Shown: positions 1-10,699 of the stretch, in pieces | Layout of the letters: each line of letters opens with the position of its first letter | Numbering within the stretch: position 1 is the stretch's first letter | Made by a program: the position numbers and the translations under genes | Notes under the pieces: model-generated | Databases searched by the model: none | What the model was told of the DNA's origin: nothing | What the model saw: only the letters and a program-made list of their open reading frames with translations | Assembly (NCBI GenBank): GCA_026214975.1 | Contig: JAOBSW010000020.1 | Location: 114,623-178,622, forward strand | From: Gentiana macrophylla | Lineage: Eukaryota; Streptophyta; Magnoliopsida; Gentianales; Gentianaceae | DNA: 64,000 nucleotides | Reading direction: 5' to 3'

Positions 1-128
1 GTTTCGGCTTCAGGTACAACTACAGTTTCAACACCTTATTCAGTTTCATCATTTTCGGTTTCTTGAAACTCTTTTGGTTCAGCAACCAATCCTTCCTTGC
101 CCTTCTCAGTAGATTCCTTTTCTTCAGT

Positions 129-424
129 TTCTGTATGTATACTCAGTTCCATATAAAGTCAGTTTCTTCTTATGAATACTTTTCATTTGTAAACTCAGTA
201 TGTCTCTTAAACTTTAGTTTCTCAGTTTTATGCCTATTCTATTACAATGCTTGTCTGGCTTACCTATACAAAATATCTTACTCTATTAAATCTTATACAT
301 TTAATTCTAGACATCTTTTTCCTTTGCACTATAAAAGCTAGTTATGGTGCTTCATCACTAGGTTTTAAAAGAATAACTGAATAAGTGATGAATCATCATC
401 AAAACATAAATTTTATCTCCAACA
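129..424 (-). repeat. Element A LTR fragment, unit 1
   Basis: This is homologous to 35585-35852, the outer end of the A 5' LTR. It has the same TGTTGG start (minus strand, ends at 424) and the same order of words downstream. It is truncated at about 129 by the duplication junction. Confidence 0.85.
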
Positions 425-437
425 ATTTCCCTTTTTT
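425..437 (-). other. Polypurine tract of element A, unit 1
   Basis: On the minus strand an A/G run follows the word GGCATCATCA and directly precedes the LTR start at 424. The arrangement is the same as at 32785-32810 in element C. A copy lies at 2928-2940. Confidence 0.75.
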
Positions 438-695
438 GATGATGCCAATACCCTCCTTTAAAGTAATGCAAAAAGATAAGGACAAATAATAAACAACACA
501 GAACAAAACTGAGAACTGATTCTTTATTAAGATTATAGCTTGAGTTACAAAGTATTAGAGTACAACATATGGAAAGTAAAACTAAGTCTCCATTTATCTT
601 CTTGTCATCTTCATCTGATGCTTCCATTGTAGGTCTGACTGACTTCCACCATGTTTATGCTTGCCCAAATTTGACAAGTTGTTGTCATGCTGTGT

Positions 696-2621
696 TTACC
701 AAAAAATTTGTTGTTGAATAAATTTGTGAATCAGTACAATCTTCTTTAAGGCTTCAATAGCTGTTGATTTTTCAAGAACTTCTTTGACAATCCCTAAATC
801 AACTTTCCCAATACCCTTTTTCGGCTTTAACAAGAATCCCTGCCTCTTTCCATTTATTAAGTTTTTCCCAGTAATGAACCATGACCTTTCTCATTGTCAG
901 CAAATTCTCCAAGGCTTGTTCTCTGGTTTCATTTTCTTTGGGAGGTAGACTGTTGAAAATGCTGTAGAGTTGTGAGTCCAGTCCTTGTTTCTACATTGTA
1001 GGTTCAGAGAATTTTACTATCAGTTTCATCTCTTCATCAGCCATTTCAGCTCTGGCTCTCTTCAATTTAGTCAGTTTCTAATCTATGCTTTCAAGAACGC
1101 CTGACATGTCATTAGCATCGACTTTTAAAACATCCGAACTTTCCTCCTTATTGGCATCATCCTTCTGAATCAAACTTCTGATAAATGAGTTTAAGTGCTG
1201 TTGATTTGATGTCAAAATGGTTTGGGATATTACTGAGTCTTTCATGGTATTCTCTACCAAGAGCATCCTATTATAAACATTATTCACAAGATTTTCTAGT
1301 CTTCCATGAGTCTCTGTTTTCTTGCTTGAGATCGGATAGTGGTTTTCAATTTCGATTAGAGTCCGAGACAATCTTTTCGAACTCATTCTATCTTTTTCAT
1401 CAGTTCCTTTCTCTCTGTTTGCCTTTCTTCCATAGAGCCCATGACTTTTCAAAGATATCCATATATTCTTTTTGAATTTTGACAAGTTCATTACAGTTAT
1501 AATTTAGCAAATCAACTTATGTGGGTACATCCTTCTTGTCAGCTTCAATTTTCTCAGCATTAGTTTTCTCAGCTTCATACTTCTCTTCAGCTTTCTCGAT
1601 CTTAGTTTTAGATCTTTTCTCAGCTCCATCATGTGACTTATTTATAACAATGTCAGTTTTTGGAATATCATCAATTTCAAACTTTTTGGACAGTTCTCCT
1701 TTGGATGGGGCAGAAACTATCTTTTTCAGTTTCTCTTTATACTCTTATGAGTTTCTATGTTCCTCAGACTGTCTTCCCACTTCTCTTAAAGATGTCTTTT
1801 TAGCTTCATTTACTATTGATGTTTTTACATTAAACTCATCATCAGTTTCTTCTCTATCTGTAGGTGATTCATACCCTTCTTTTTCCGGTTCTTCTTCTTT
1901 TCCTGAATCAGACTAAGTTTCTGAGTCTGATGCAGTTGAATCATCACTGTCTTCTGAACTATCTTCACTTGATTTATCATCATTATCATCTTTACTTGAC
2001 TATTTTATCTGAACTGTCTTTTGTAAATTGGGATCTTCCAAAGAGTCATCACCATCATTATTGTCATCATCATCATCATTTTCTTTGACTTTCAGGGATC
2101 ATTTCATGTGAATCTTTTCCAGTATCTGTTTCTGATTGCATAATATCCAGTCCTCAAAAATTCACCAGCATCAAACAACTATGAAAAATGAGTGATGTCA
2201 TACAGTCCAAAAACAAATTTTTCGTGAGTTTCCATGAGTTCTTGTTGTTCTTTTTGATTCTTGATGGAGCTGAATTTCCAATACTGATATGCAGCTAGTC
2301 TTCTGCAGTTAGCTTCAATTAATTTGGCAATATCGAGTGTAGGATCAGGTAAAGTTTGTGAGGTTGTAGCAGCTTCAGTTTCTCTAAAGGCTTTCAAGGT
2401 GGTTTCAGCTATGGTGCCAACTGGTTCATCAATTTTTCAGTTTTAGTTTTGCTGGATTCTCCTTGAGAAACAACTAGGATGACAGATTTGTCAGTTTCGG
2501 CTTCAGGTACAACTACAGTTTCAACACCTTATTCAGTTTCATCATTTTCGGTTTCTTGAAACTCTTTTGGTTCAGCAACCAATCCTTCATTGCCCTTCTC
2601 AGTAGATTCCTTTTCTTCAGT
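696..2621 (-). pseudogene. Duplicated C-terminal part of the element A 3' ORF, unit 1
   Basis: Reading on the minus strand, this holds the same segments as unit 2. In order they are a conserved block (AAYQYWKF), a long Asp/Ser/Glu-rich low-complexity stretch, a Lys/Glu-rich region, a helical region (RLENLVNNVYNRMLLVEN) and a C-terminal segment ending at a stop at 696-698. It has several in-frame stops and frameshifts. The acidic stretch is what gives the His-rich reading on the opposite strand. Because of the duplication this copy lies downstream of an LTR fragment and is cut off from the ORF start. Confidence 0.7.
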
Positions 2622-2927
2622 TTCTGTATGTATACTCAGTTCCATATAAAGTCAGTTTCTTCTTATGAATACTTTTCATTTGTAAACTCAGTATGTCTCT
2701 TAAACTTTAGTTTCTCGGTTTTATGCCTATTCTATTACAATGCTTGTCTGGCTTACCTATACAAAATATCTTACTCTATTAAATCTTATACATTTAATTC
2801 TAGACGTCTTTTTACTTTGCACTATAAAAGCTAGTTATGGTGCTTCATCAATAGGTTTTAAAAGAATAACTGAATAAGTGATGAATCATCATCAAAACAT
2901 AAATTTTATCTCCAACAATTTCCCGTT
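2622..2927 (-). repeat. Element A LTR fragment, unit 2
   Basis: This is the second copy of the truncated LTR start. The LTR boundary is at 2927, followed on the right by the purine tract (pyrimidines at 2928-2940 on the plus strand). Confidence 0.85.
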
Positions 2928-3193
2928 TTTGATGATGCCAATACCCTCCTTTAATGTAATGCAAAAAGATAAGGACAAATAATAAACAACACAGAACAAA
3001 ACTGAGAACTGATTCTTTATTAAGATTATAGCTTGAGTTACAAAGTATTAGAGTACAACATATGGAAAGTAAAACTAAGTCTCCATTTATCTTCTTGTCA
3101 TCTTCATCTCATCTGCTTGCTTCCATTGTAGGTCGGATGACTTCCACCATGTTTATGCTTGCCCAAATTTGACAAGTTGTTGTCATGCTGTGT

Positions 3194-6100
3194 TTACCAA
3201 AAAATTTGTTGTTGAATAAATTTGTGAATCAGCACAATCTTCTTTAAGGCTACAATAGCTGTTGATTTTTCAAGAACTTCTTTGACAATCCCTAAATCAA
3301 CATTCCCAATACCCTTTTCGGCTTTAACAAGAATCCCTGCCTCTTTCCATTTATTAAGTTTTTCCCAGTAATGAACCAAGACCTTTCTCATTGTCAGCAA
3401 ATTCTCCAAGGCTTGTTCTCTGGTTTCATTTTCTTTGGGAGGTAGACTGTTGAAAATGCTGTAGAGTTGTGAGTCCAGTCCTTGTTTCTACATTGTAGGT
3501 TCAGAGAATTTTACTATCAGTTTCATCTCTTCATCCGCCATTTCAGCTCTGGCTCTCTTCAATTTAGTCAGTTTCTAATCTATGCTTTCAAGAACGCCTG
3601 ACATATCATTAGCATCGACTTTTAAAACATCCGAACTTTCCTCCTTATTGGCATCATCCTTCTGAATCAAACTTCTGATAAATGAGTTTAAGTGCTGTTG
3701 ATTTGATGTCAAAATGGTTTGGGATATTACTGAGTCTTTCATGGTATTCTCTACCAAGAGCATCCTATTATAAACATTATTCACAAGATTTTCTAGTCTT
3801 CCATGAGTCTCGGTTTTTCTTGCTTCAGACTGGATAGTGGTTTTCCGAATTTCAGTTAGAGTCTGAGACAATCTTTCTGAACTCCTTCTATCTTTTTCAT
3901 CAGTTCCTTTCTCTCTGTTTGCCTTTCTTCCATAGAGCCCATGACTTTTTCAAAGATATCCATATATTCTTTTTGATTTTTGACAAGTTCATTCTGATTA
4001 TAATTTAGCAAATCAACTTATGTGGGTACATCCTTCTTGTCACTTCAATTTTCTCAAAGATTAGTTTTCTCAAACTTCATACTTCTCTTGACTTTTCGAT
4101 CTTAGTTTTAGATCTTTTCTCACTCCATCATGTGACTTATTTATAACAATGTCGGTTTTGGAATATCATCAATTTCAAACTTTTTGACACAGTTCTCCTT
4201 TGGATGGGGCGAGAAACTATCTTTTCGATTTCTCTTTATACTCTTATGAGTTTCTATGTTCCTCGACTGTCTTCCCACTTCTCCTAAAGATGTCTTTTTA
4301 GCTTCATTTACTATTGATGTTTTTACATTAAACTCATCATCGATTTTTCTCTATCTCTGTAGGTGATTCATACCCTTCTTTTTCCGGTTCTTCTTCTTTT
4401 CCTGAATCAGACTAAGTTTCTGAGTCTGATGCAGTTGAATCATCACTGTCTTCTGAACTATCTTCACTTGATTTATCATCATTATCATCTTTACTTGACT
4501 ATTTTATCTGAACTGTCTTTTGTAAATTGGGATCTTCCAAAGAGTCATCACCATCATTATTGTCATCATCATCATCATTTTCTTTGACTTTCAGGGATCA
4601 TTTCATGTGAATCTTTTCAAGATTCATTTTCGATTGCATAATATCTGATCCTCAAAATTCACCAAAGATCAAACAACTATGAAAAATGAGTGATGTCATA
4701 TGGTCCAAAAACAAATTTTTCGTGAGTTTCCATGAGTTCTTGTTGTTCTTTTTGATTCTTGATGGAGTGAATTTCCAATCTCGATATGCGGCTAGTCTTC
4801 TGCAGATTAGCTTCAATTAATTTGGCAATATCGAGTGTAGGATCAGGTAAAGTTTGTGAGGTTGTAGTAGTGCCTTCCGGGGTTTCTCAGAGGCTTTCAA
4901 GGTGGTTTCAGCTATGGTGCCAACTGGTTCATCAATTTTTCAGTTTTAGTTTTGCAGGATTCTCCTTGAGAAACAACTAGGATGACAGATTTGTCAGTTT
5001 CGGCTTCAGGTACAACTACAGTTTCAACACCTTATTCAATTTCATCATTTTCGGTTTCTTGAAACTCTTTTGGTTCAGCAACCAATCCTTCCTTGCCCTT
5101 CTCAGTAGATTCCTTTTCTTCAGTTTCTCTTCATTGACTTTCTTCCCCAACAAATTCATCCAAAGTTATGACTTTTTGTTGAACAGATTTCTCAGCTTCT
5201 TCTCTGTTCTCAGAATGAAAAGCTTCAAACTCCTTGATTGATTCTTCATATTCCAATCCGGATGCTGAATTTTGTGGGGTGTATTTTGATTTTGCTAGCA
5301 GACTGAGCAAGCCTGCTATCTGCGTTGTAATTTCCTCATCATCACTCTCGGTTTCTTCTCCAACCAACTCAGTTCTCACAACTGGTTCCCCTTGAGTGTC
5401 AGCTTCTGGTAAATCTGGAATGAGTTCTTGGGGTTCTACAACTGATTATTTTGTTGTAGCAACTTCCACAGGTTTAGTGGGGGTTTCTTCATCAGCTTTT
5501 TCTTTCTTCGCTTACCGGCTTTCGGCATCTCCAATAAGTGATTTTGCAGGTCAAGGTTTCTTTCGTATCTCATTTTCCTCAGAAATTCTGGTATCATCAA
5601 TTTCTTGTAGCTTTCTTTTTGTCTCTTTCAATTTTTCTACTTGTTCCATTGCATCATCTCATGTAAGAGTTTTCTTGGAGGATTTCTTTCTTTTCTTCTT
5701 TGGTTAAGTTTCAGACGCATCAGCTTTCCTTTTTCCAATCGTGGCCTTATTCATCTTTGACAACAATCTTTCCTTCAACTATTGATGTAGATTCTCTCTT
5801 TGCGATTCCAAAATGATTGAGAATCCTTTGCACTAATAAGACAAGCTTCCTTTTGGGATAGAATCTATCTTTCTTCACATCTGTCTTTTTCTTTGGTTTC
5901 TCTAAAATGATTTCACCTACCAGTTGATCATGAGTATATCTCTGTCATTTGAACTTCTCTTCATACCAAATGACATAAAGTAGATCTAACTTGGTGCCAG
6001 CTATATTACTCAAATTTCCAGCACTTCTAAATGCACATTTTGCTAACATTTGAGTCAGATAGCTAAACTCTGGTTTAAGAAAACCAAGATTTCATGTTAA

Positions 6101-6448
6101 TGACGCATTTGACTTTGCGTCACATGTAATTGCTTTACATAACTTTTATCTTTGATCTTTATTCAACTTGATGGAGGATGAGTATCTAGAAATATTGAGC
6201 CCAAAGATTTCTGCTATACGGTTTTCAGTAATCTTAATCTGCTTTTGATTAACTGTTGTAGTGTAGGTGTATACATGTTCTTCTACAGCGGTTCTTCCAA
6301 ACTCCAGAGCAATGTTGAAGATTGCTTCAAGACCTTTGATCTCTCTCATCTTCTCAACAATCTGCTGGCCAAGGTCTGAATTTCCATGTATTTCTGGATA
6401 TTGAACAAGTGACATAATCAATCTGGATTCCACTCTTGTGAAAGTCAT
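3194..6448 (-). pseudogene. Element A 3' ORF (Sirevirus extra ORF downstream of pol), decayed
   Basis: The ORF starts at an ATG at 6446-6448, 113 bp after a TATATATA box, and runs to a stop at 3194-3196. Its N-terminal block includes LEFGRTAVEEHVYTYTTTV and the words ITENRIAEIFGL. It aligns with the element C ORF at 20089, which has LEFWKNIVIHEG, TTTVNGREIEIT and LLREVFHF. A second shared block contains NLG...LNHF. A third (AAYQYWKF) matches AGYFQWKF in C. The C-terminal half is acidic and Lys-rich with probable coiled coil. No signal peptide or membrane segment is visible, although ORFs at this site in Sireviruses have been called env-like. Several stops and frameshifts break it. The function is unknown. 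Confidence 0.7.
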
Positions 6449-6560
6449 GATTTCTGGACGGATAGAAGATTTTGAAAAGATTGAAAATGAAGTGAATTGT
6501 TCAATTTGGGGAATCAATTAAAACATAGTGGTAAAGATTTTGATAAAAGAGGAAGGATGG

Positions 6561-6568
6561 TATATATA
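6561..6568 (-). promoter_or_regulatory. TATA box upstream of the element A 3' ORF
   Basis: TATATATA on the minus strand, within CTATATATACC, 113 bp before the ATG at 6448. Element C has CTATATATAC at the same distance from its own 3' ORF, which suggests an internal Pol II promoter. Confidence 0.6.
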
Positions 6569-7689
6569 GATGGATGGTAGATGTGCAGTTAAGAGAATTT
6601 AAATGGGTTCGAAATGTCTTGTCATAAATTATATCCGATTTTGAGATGCAGAAAATGTGGTAAGTAGTGGACATGAACGGTTGCTATCAGTGTAGGTTAT
6701 GAATTTTCTGCCAACCGTAGCTGATGTTAGTAGATGCACTAGATGCGTTGTAACTCCAGCTGTGAATGTCCAGCTTTAAGCTTATCCAAACAAGAGTCAG
6801 TCTTCAGTCTTTGTCTTCTAGATCAGTTTCACAGTCTCAGTTATGAAAGATGACTTTATGACTGAGTTTTTGGGGGAGTCAGCTTTTGATACTTCCTCAA
6901 AAGTCAGTTTATTTCCTGTAAAAGAAATTAAGATCTTGTTGGTAACTATATATGTTTGGGTTCTTTCTGGTTAGTTTTTGGATTAACTCTTGAACTATGT
7001 AAAGATGGTTTCTTTTTCACCGAATTAATCTCCTCTTTGAGAGCTTTGAACATCTTAAGGATCGAGTTCATTTCTCTCATATATCTTTTTGGATGTTTTG
7101 ACTTTGTAGGATTCCAGTTAGATTTGTCAGTTTTCATATAATTCTGTTGTTTTGGCTTAACAGTTTATTCCTTATGTATTTTTTGAGACTGAGTTGATCC
7201 ATAAGTGTTTGTAGGAACGTTCCAGTCTACATCCGTAGGAAAGAGTCTCATTTTCCCCCAAAATCTATTAACTCTTGAATGAGAATCATTCTTTGGAGAA
7301 TAGGACATGAATGTTTTATTAACTGATCTTAGATCAATTTTGCCATTTTCATCCTTCTGAGTTCTTATATTAATTTGTTGAGTGCCACCGACATATCTTA
7401 CAACTTTGTCAGTTTTTTATCAAGGTAGTGCTGAATTATTATCAATTCTAACAACGTCTTCTGAGTTCTGGACTTTTGTGCATCCACAAAATTGAGTGTA
7501 GCTGAACTAGGTCTAGTCTTAATTAGAACTCGGTTGATTGTCAAACCCTATGCATGATTTGTCACCATGTGGCTTTCCAGACTGAACTTTATAACTTGGT
7601 TCAACTGATGATCGGTGATATTTATTACTTATGCTACATCATCAGTAGATCAAACTTCTTGAGTTCTGTTATTAGTCTTGATAAGGTTT
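6569..7689 (-). other. Element A internal region between gag remnant and 3' ORF; no intact gene
   Basis: In element C the matching interval is about 4.5 kb and holds protease, integrase, RT and RNase H. Here it is about 1.1 kb and none of their motifs can be found on the minus strand. A Lys-rich reading at 6946-7137 (63 codons) may be a gag-linker relic. Confidence 0.5.
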
Positions 7690-8033
7690 ATTTCAGCATT
7701 CAGTCTAAGAACCTCATCTTTCAATAATTCCTTTTTCTTTTTTACATTCTCATAATTCTTTAGAATTTCCACTAATTCCTTCATTAGTATGTCTAGAGTT
7801 TCATTGAATTCAAAGTTTCAATGAATGTTTCTGGCTTCATCATTTTCGATTATTTGTTTTCCCTTGCTTGATTCAGCAATGTCTTTTAATAGATTAGTTC
7901 CTAAAAGTATGATTTCTGAATCATGCTCTTCTGCTGCAAAGCTTATTGGTAGTGTTTCAGCATTCTCTTTTATTATAGTGACAATTGGATCTTCAATGAA
8001 TGTCTCTATTAGTATATCTTGAGTATGTCTCAA
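7690..8033 (-). pseudogene. Element A gag-linker remnant (coiled-coil region)
   Basis: The minus strand reads an acidic segment (MRHTQDILIETFIEDPI...) and then, after a stop or frameshift, NETLDILMKEL...LLKDEVLRLNAEINLIK. The last part aligns with EETLDSILNQL...ALQLEVERLNAELRVLK in the element C gag-pol linker (about 15330-15450). The gag N-terminus and zinc knuckles seen in C are absent. Confidence 0.55.
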
Positions 8034-8274
8034 TTAGTATTTCTTAAAAATGAACAACTTAGTAGATTTCAAAAGTGATATTGTGAGTTCATGATGCATT
8101 TTTGAAAAAGTTTCTTTTGAAAACAACCTGCTTCAACAATTGATCCTTTCTGGTATGAGAGTTTACTCAGATATCAATTGTTGGAATTATATTGGAAATA
8201 ACTGAGTGCTAGTTACTTCAAGAAAACAAACTGATATAGAGAACAACTAAGGATCTCTTCATAAAAGAAGCACT

Positions 8275-8286
8275 GTTCCGATACCA
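8275..8286 (-). other. Primer-binding site of element A
   Basis: TGGTATCGGAAC on the minus strand, 2 bases inside the LTR end. It resembles the initiator-tRNA-Met PBS typical of Copia elements (TGGTATCAGAGC) and the PBS of element C. Confidence 0.75.
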
Positions 8287-8288
8287 AT

Positions 8289-8502
8289 TGTTGGTCCCTT
8301 TAAAAGGCTGACACAAGTTTAGAGGAGGGGTGAATAAACTTGTCACCAAAAACTTGACACTCAAAAACAGATTAGGTTCAGTTTTAAACTTGTGTGGAGT
8401 TAAAATAACTGAGCTGAGTATAAGTCAAACTAAGTTCTGCTCATACCGAGTTAACCGGCAGTGGATATATTAAAGCCTTTATTAATTGAATTATTAGTTT
8501 AT
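8289..8502 (-). repeat. Element A 5' LTR, piece 1 (3' end of LTR)
   Basis: On the minus strand it ends AAAGGGACCAACA, like the C LTR. The segment gcagtggatatat...attaaagcc is homologous to the reverse complement of the C LTR near 13780-13820. It is interrupted at 8502 by element B, and TTTAT (8498-8502) is the left TSD. Confidence 0.8.
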
Positions 8503-9367
8503 TGTTAAGGGCTAATTTATAGTGATTTTTACATATATTTTCTATATCAATTTCCCCTACATTCGTGTGATTTTCATAGATTTTGAGCGTAGTATGTAAA
8601 TATTGAGTAAATGGTGTTTTTAATGGTTAAATATGAAAACGTATCGATTTATATGCTTATTTGGTGATTTTATGTTATTTTGGGATTGTGTTACGCTTTG
8701 GTATATTTTCCTATATTGTAGATACATATTTTGGCATGCAAGAAGATTAAATGATGAGGTTTTTCATGGAAGAGAAGTGAAATGGAAGGAAGATGGAGAT
8801 AAAGTTTGGAATGAAGCTTTCAAGCAGCTGAACTTCCGATGCAGTTCTTGATATGATATATACTGATTTGACTTTCGACCTCAAGAGAAGAGTTGTAGGG
8901 CTTGAAGAGAGGATTCTACAGGATTTTGAATCACTTCATTCCGACTTATGAGGCCCGAGATATGAGCGTTACAAGTTTGGATGCTGTTGCTGAAACTCTT
9001 TGGAAAATGTCGTAATATACTTTCGTGTCTGACGGGCTAATCAAAAGGCGTTTTCTGAAGAAGAGTCCTTAATGAAAGTTGTAGAGTTTTCCGAGAGCTT
9101 AATTATGACATTCGGATCATAATTTTTGGAGGTCTACAACTCAAGATATGAATTTTAGAAATCTCCTACCTAAATTAGGATTAATCCAGCCGCATTTTTC
9201 ATGCATTGCTTCAGCCGACATACTTTGTTACCCTAATTGTCTCCCAGCCGCCTCTCTTTTTCCTATATATATGCATGTATTGAAAACCTATATCCCCATA
9301 ATTCAACACATTATTTCCAGCCGCAGATATACAAACAGGCGGCGGCTTTTATCAAAGTTCAAGGCGG

Positions 9368-9392
9368 TCACCCGAGCCTTGTGCTCGGGTGA
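9368..9392. repeat. Inverted repeat in element B left LTR-like segment
   Basis: TCACCCGAGC, a 5-base spacer, then GCTCGGGTGA: a perfect 10-bp stem. Confidence 0.85.
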
Positions 9393-10661
9393 TCCGGGTT
9401 AGATTAGGATGTAGTTTTTTTCGTTTCTTCCGTTCATCGATTCATGGATTCAATCATGTACCAAACTACGTGAGTTTATTTATTTAATTTATTCAGTCCT
9501 TATTCGTTTTTATGATCTTTAATTTATTTTGTATCGTTCTATGATTATGATGCTATGGTGTGAATTAGATCGAGAGATCAGTTTGCTATTGATGTTTACA
9601 ACATACGGAAGTTGCGTAGACTAGATCACCATAGAAAGATAGGATCTTTAATCATTAATGATGACAAATTAATCGATTAATTATCTAGGTTGTTAGATTC
9701 TAAAATACGGGAGTTAACCTGAATCTACACCTTCGTTTTGTATGTAATATTGGTCTCAACATTAGTAAATGTGATTTTCTCAACAATTTTAAAATTTTCA
9801 AAGTACACTTGGATAATTGTAAATCTTGAGCATGTAATTGAAACGAATGGCTTGCTAGTTGTAGTTTCCTGACAATGATTTTATGTGACTTCGTGAGATA
9901 ATTATAGCATGTTTTACTGATTTGAGATAGTATTCATTTCATACTCACGAAAGCCTTTGATATTGAAGCAAAACTTTTGAACTATATCCTTTCATTATTT
10001 TAGTGATTCATCTTAGAGAGATTTGTTCTTAATAGTAACAGTGAAGTAACACCTAAGTTCAGAACGTGCACTGTGAATATCTGAAGGTTTGAATGTGATA
10101 AGTGAAACGTAACTAATGTTTTTGAAAAGTTGAGTTAATAATAAATAAATGGGTGTGTCGAAAGCTGGTCGATGATTAGAGTGCGGTAGGGCATTATCTT
10201 GAAATGTCCTATACCACTATGATGACTAAGAGCTCACGACGATCAGAAAAGCTACCCTATGATTTGAGTAAGGTAGGGTGTTATCCCGAAACATCCTATT
10301 CTACTATGATGGGTAAGAGCTCATTCTGATGTGCGTCAAATAAGAAAAAAGAAAGTGAAAAAAATTAAAGACTTTGTTATCGTTGAACTTATACCCAGTA
10401 TAAACCAAATGATATGCTGTAGGGATTATCCTACTGAGGTGGGAAGACTTTGTGTGGAACGACACGCCTACACCTTGGATAGTCATTAAAATTATTTGAG
10501 AGGATATTTGTTTGAGAGGATTGTGAAGATTGGAAAGGGCTTGTCACATACACACAAAATCTATCTCTATGTTGGTATCACTTGCTATAGTTGTTGTATC
10601 TTTTGTTACGTGAGTTGGGAATCTATGTGGATTACATGTACAGTGAGCCGGTTTTGATTAT

Positions 10662-10698
10662 TTTGTTCGGGACGAACAAAAAGCTAAGTGTGGGGGAG
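10662..10698 (+). other. Hairpin plus polypurine tract of element B
   Basis: TTTGTTCG, loop GGA, CGAACAAA forms an 8-bp stem. It is followed 18 bases later by the end of the purine tract (aagtgtgggggag). Element J has the same arrangement at 63260-63297 with compensating stem changes. Confidence 0.8.
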
Positions 10699-10699
10699 T

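Larger units (their letters stand above)
1..5128. repeat. Tandem duplication, two full units of about 2.5 kb plus a partial third
   Basis: The sequence at 1 restarts at 2494 and again at 4997. The units are 2493 and 2503 bp, and the third copy stops at about 5128. Each unit holds about 300 bp of the start of the A LTR, the polypurine tract and the C-terminal part of the A 3' ORF. The junction lies in a short shared word (cttcagtttct), where the unit leaves the LTR and re-enters coding sequence. This points to a microhomology-mediated duplication. Unit 1 may begin left of the window. Confidence 0.93.

Noticed and set aside
1864..2088. His-rich plus-strand reading (also at 4363-4587)
   Set aside because: It is the complement of the Asp/Ser-rich codons of the element A 3' ORF on the minus strand, and both copies come from the tandem duplication.
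9148..9402. 84-codon ORF in element B
   Set aside because: It overlaps the LTR-like promoter region and the 10-bp-stem palindrome; no similarity to a known protein was seen.
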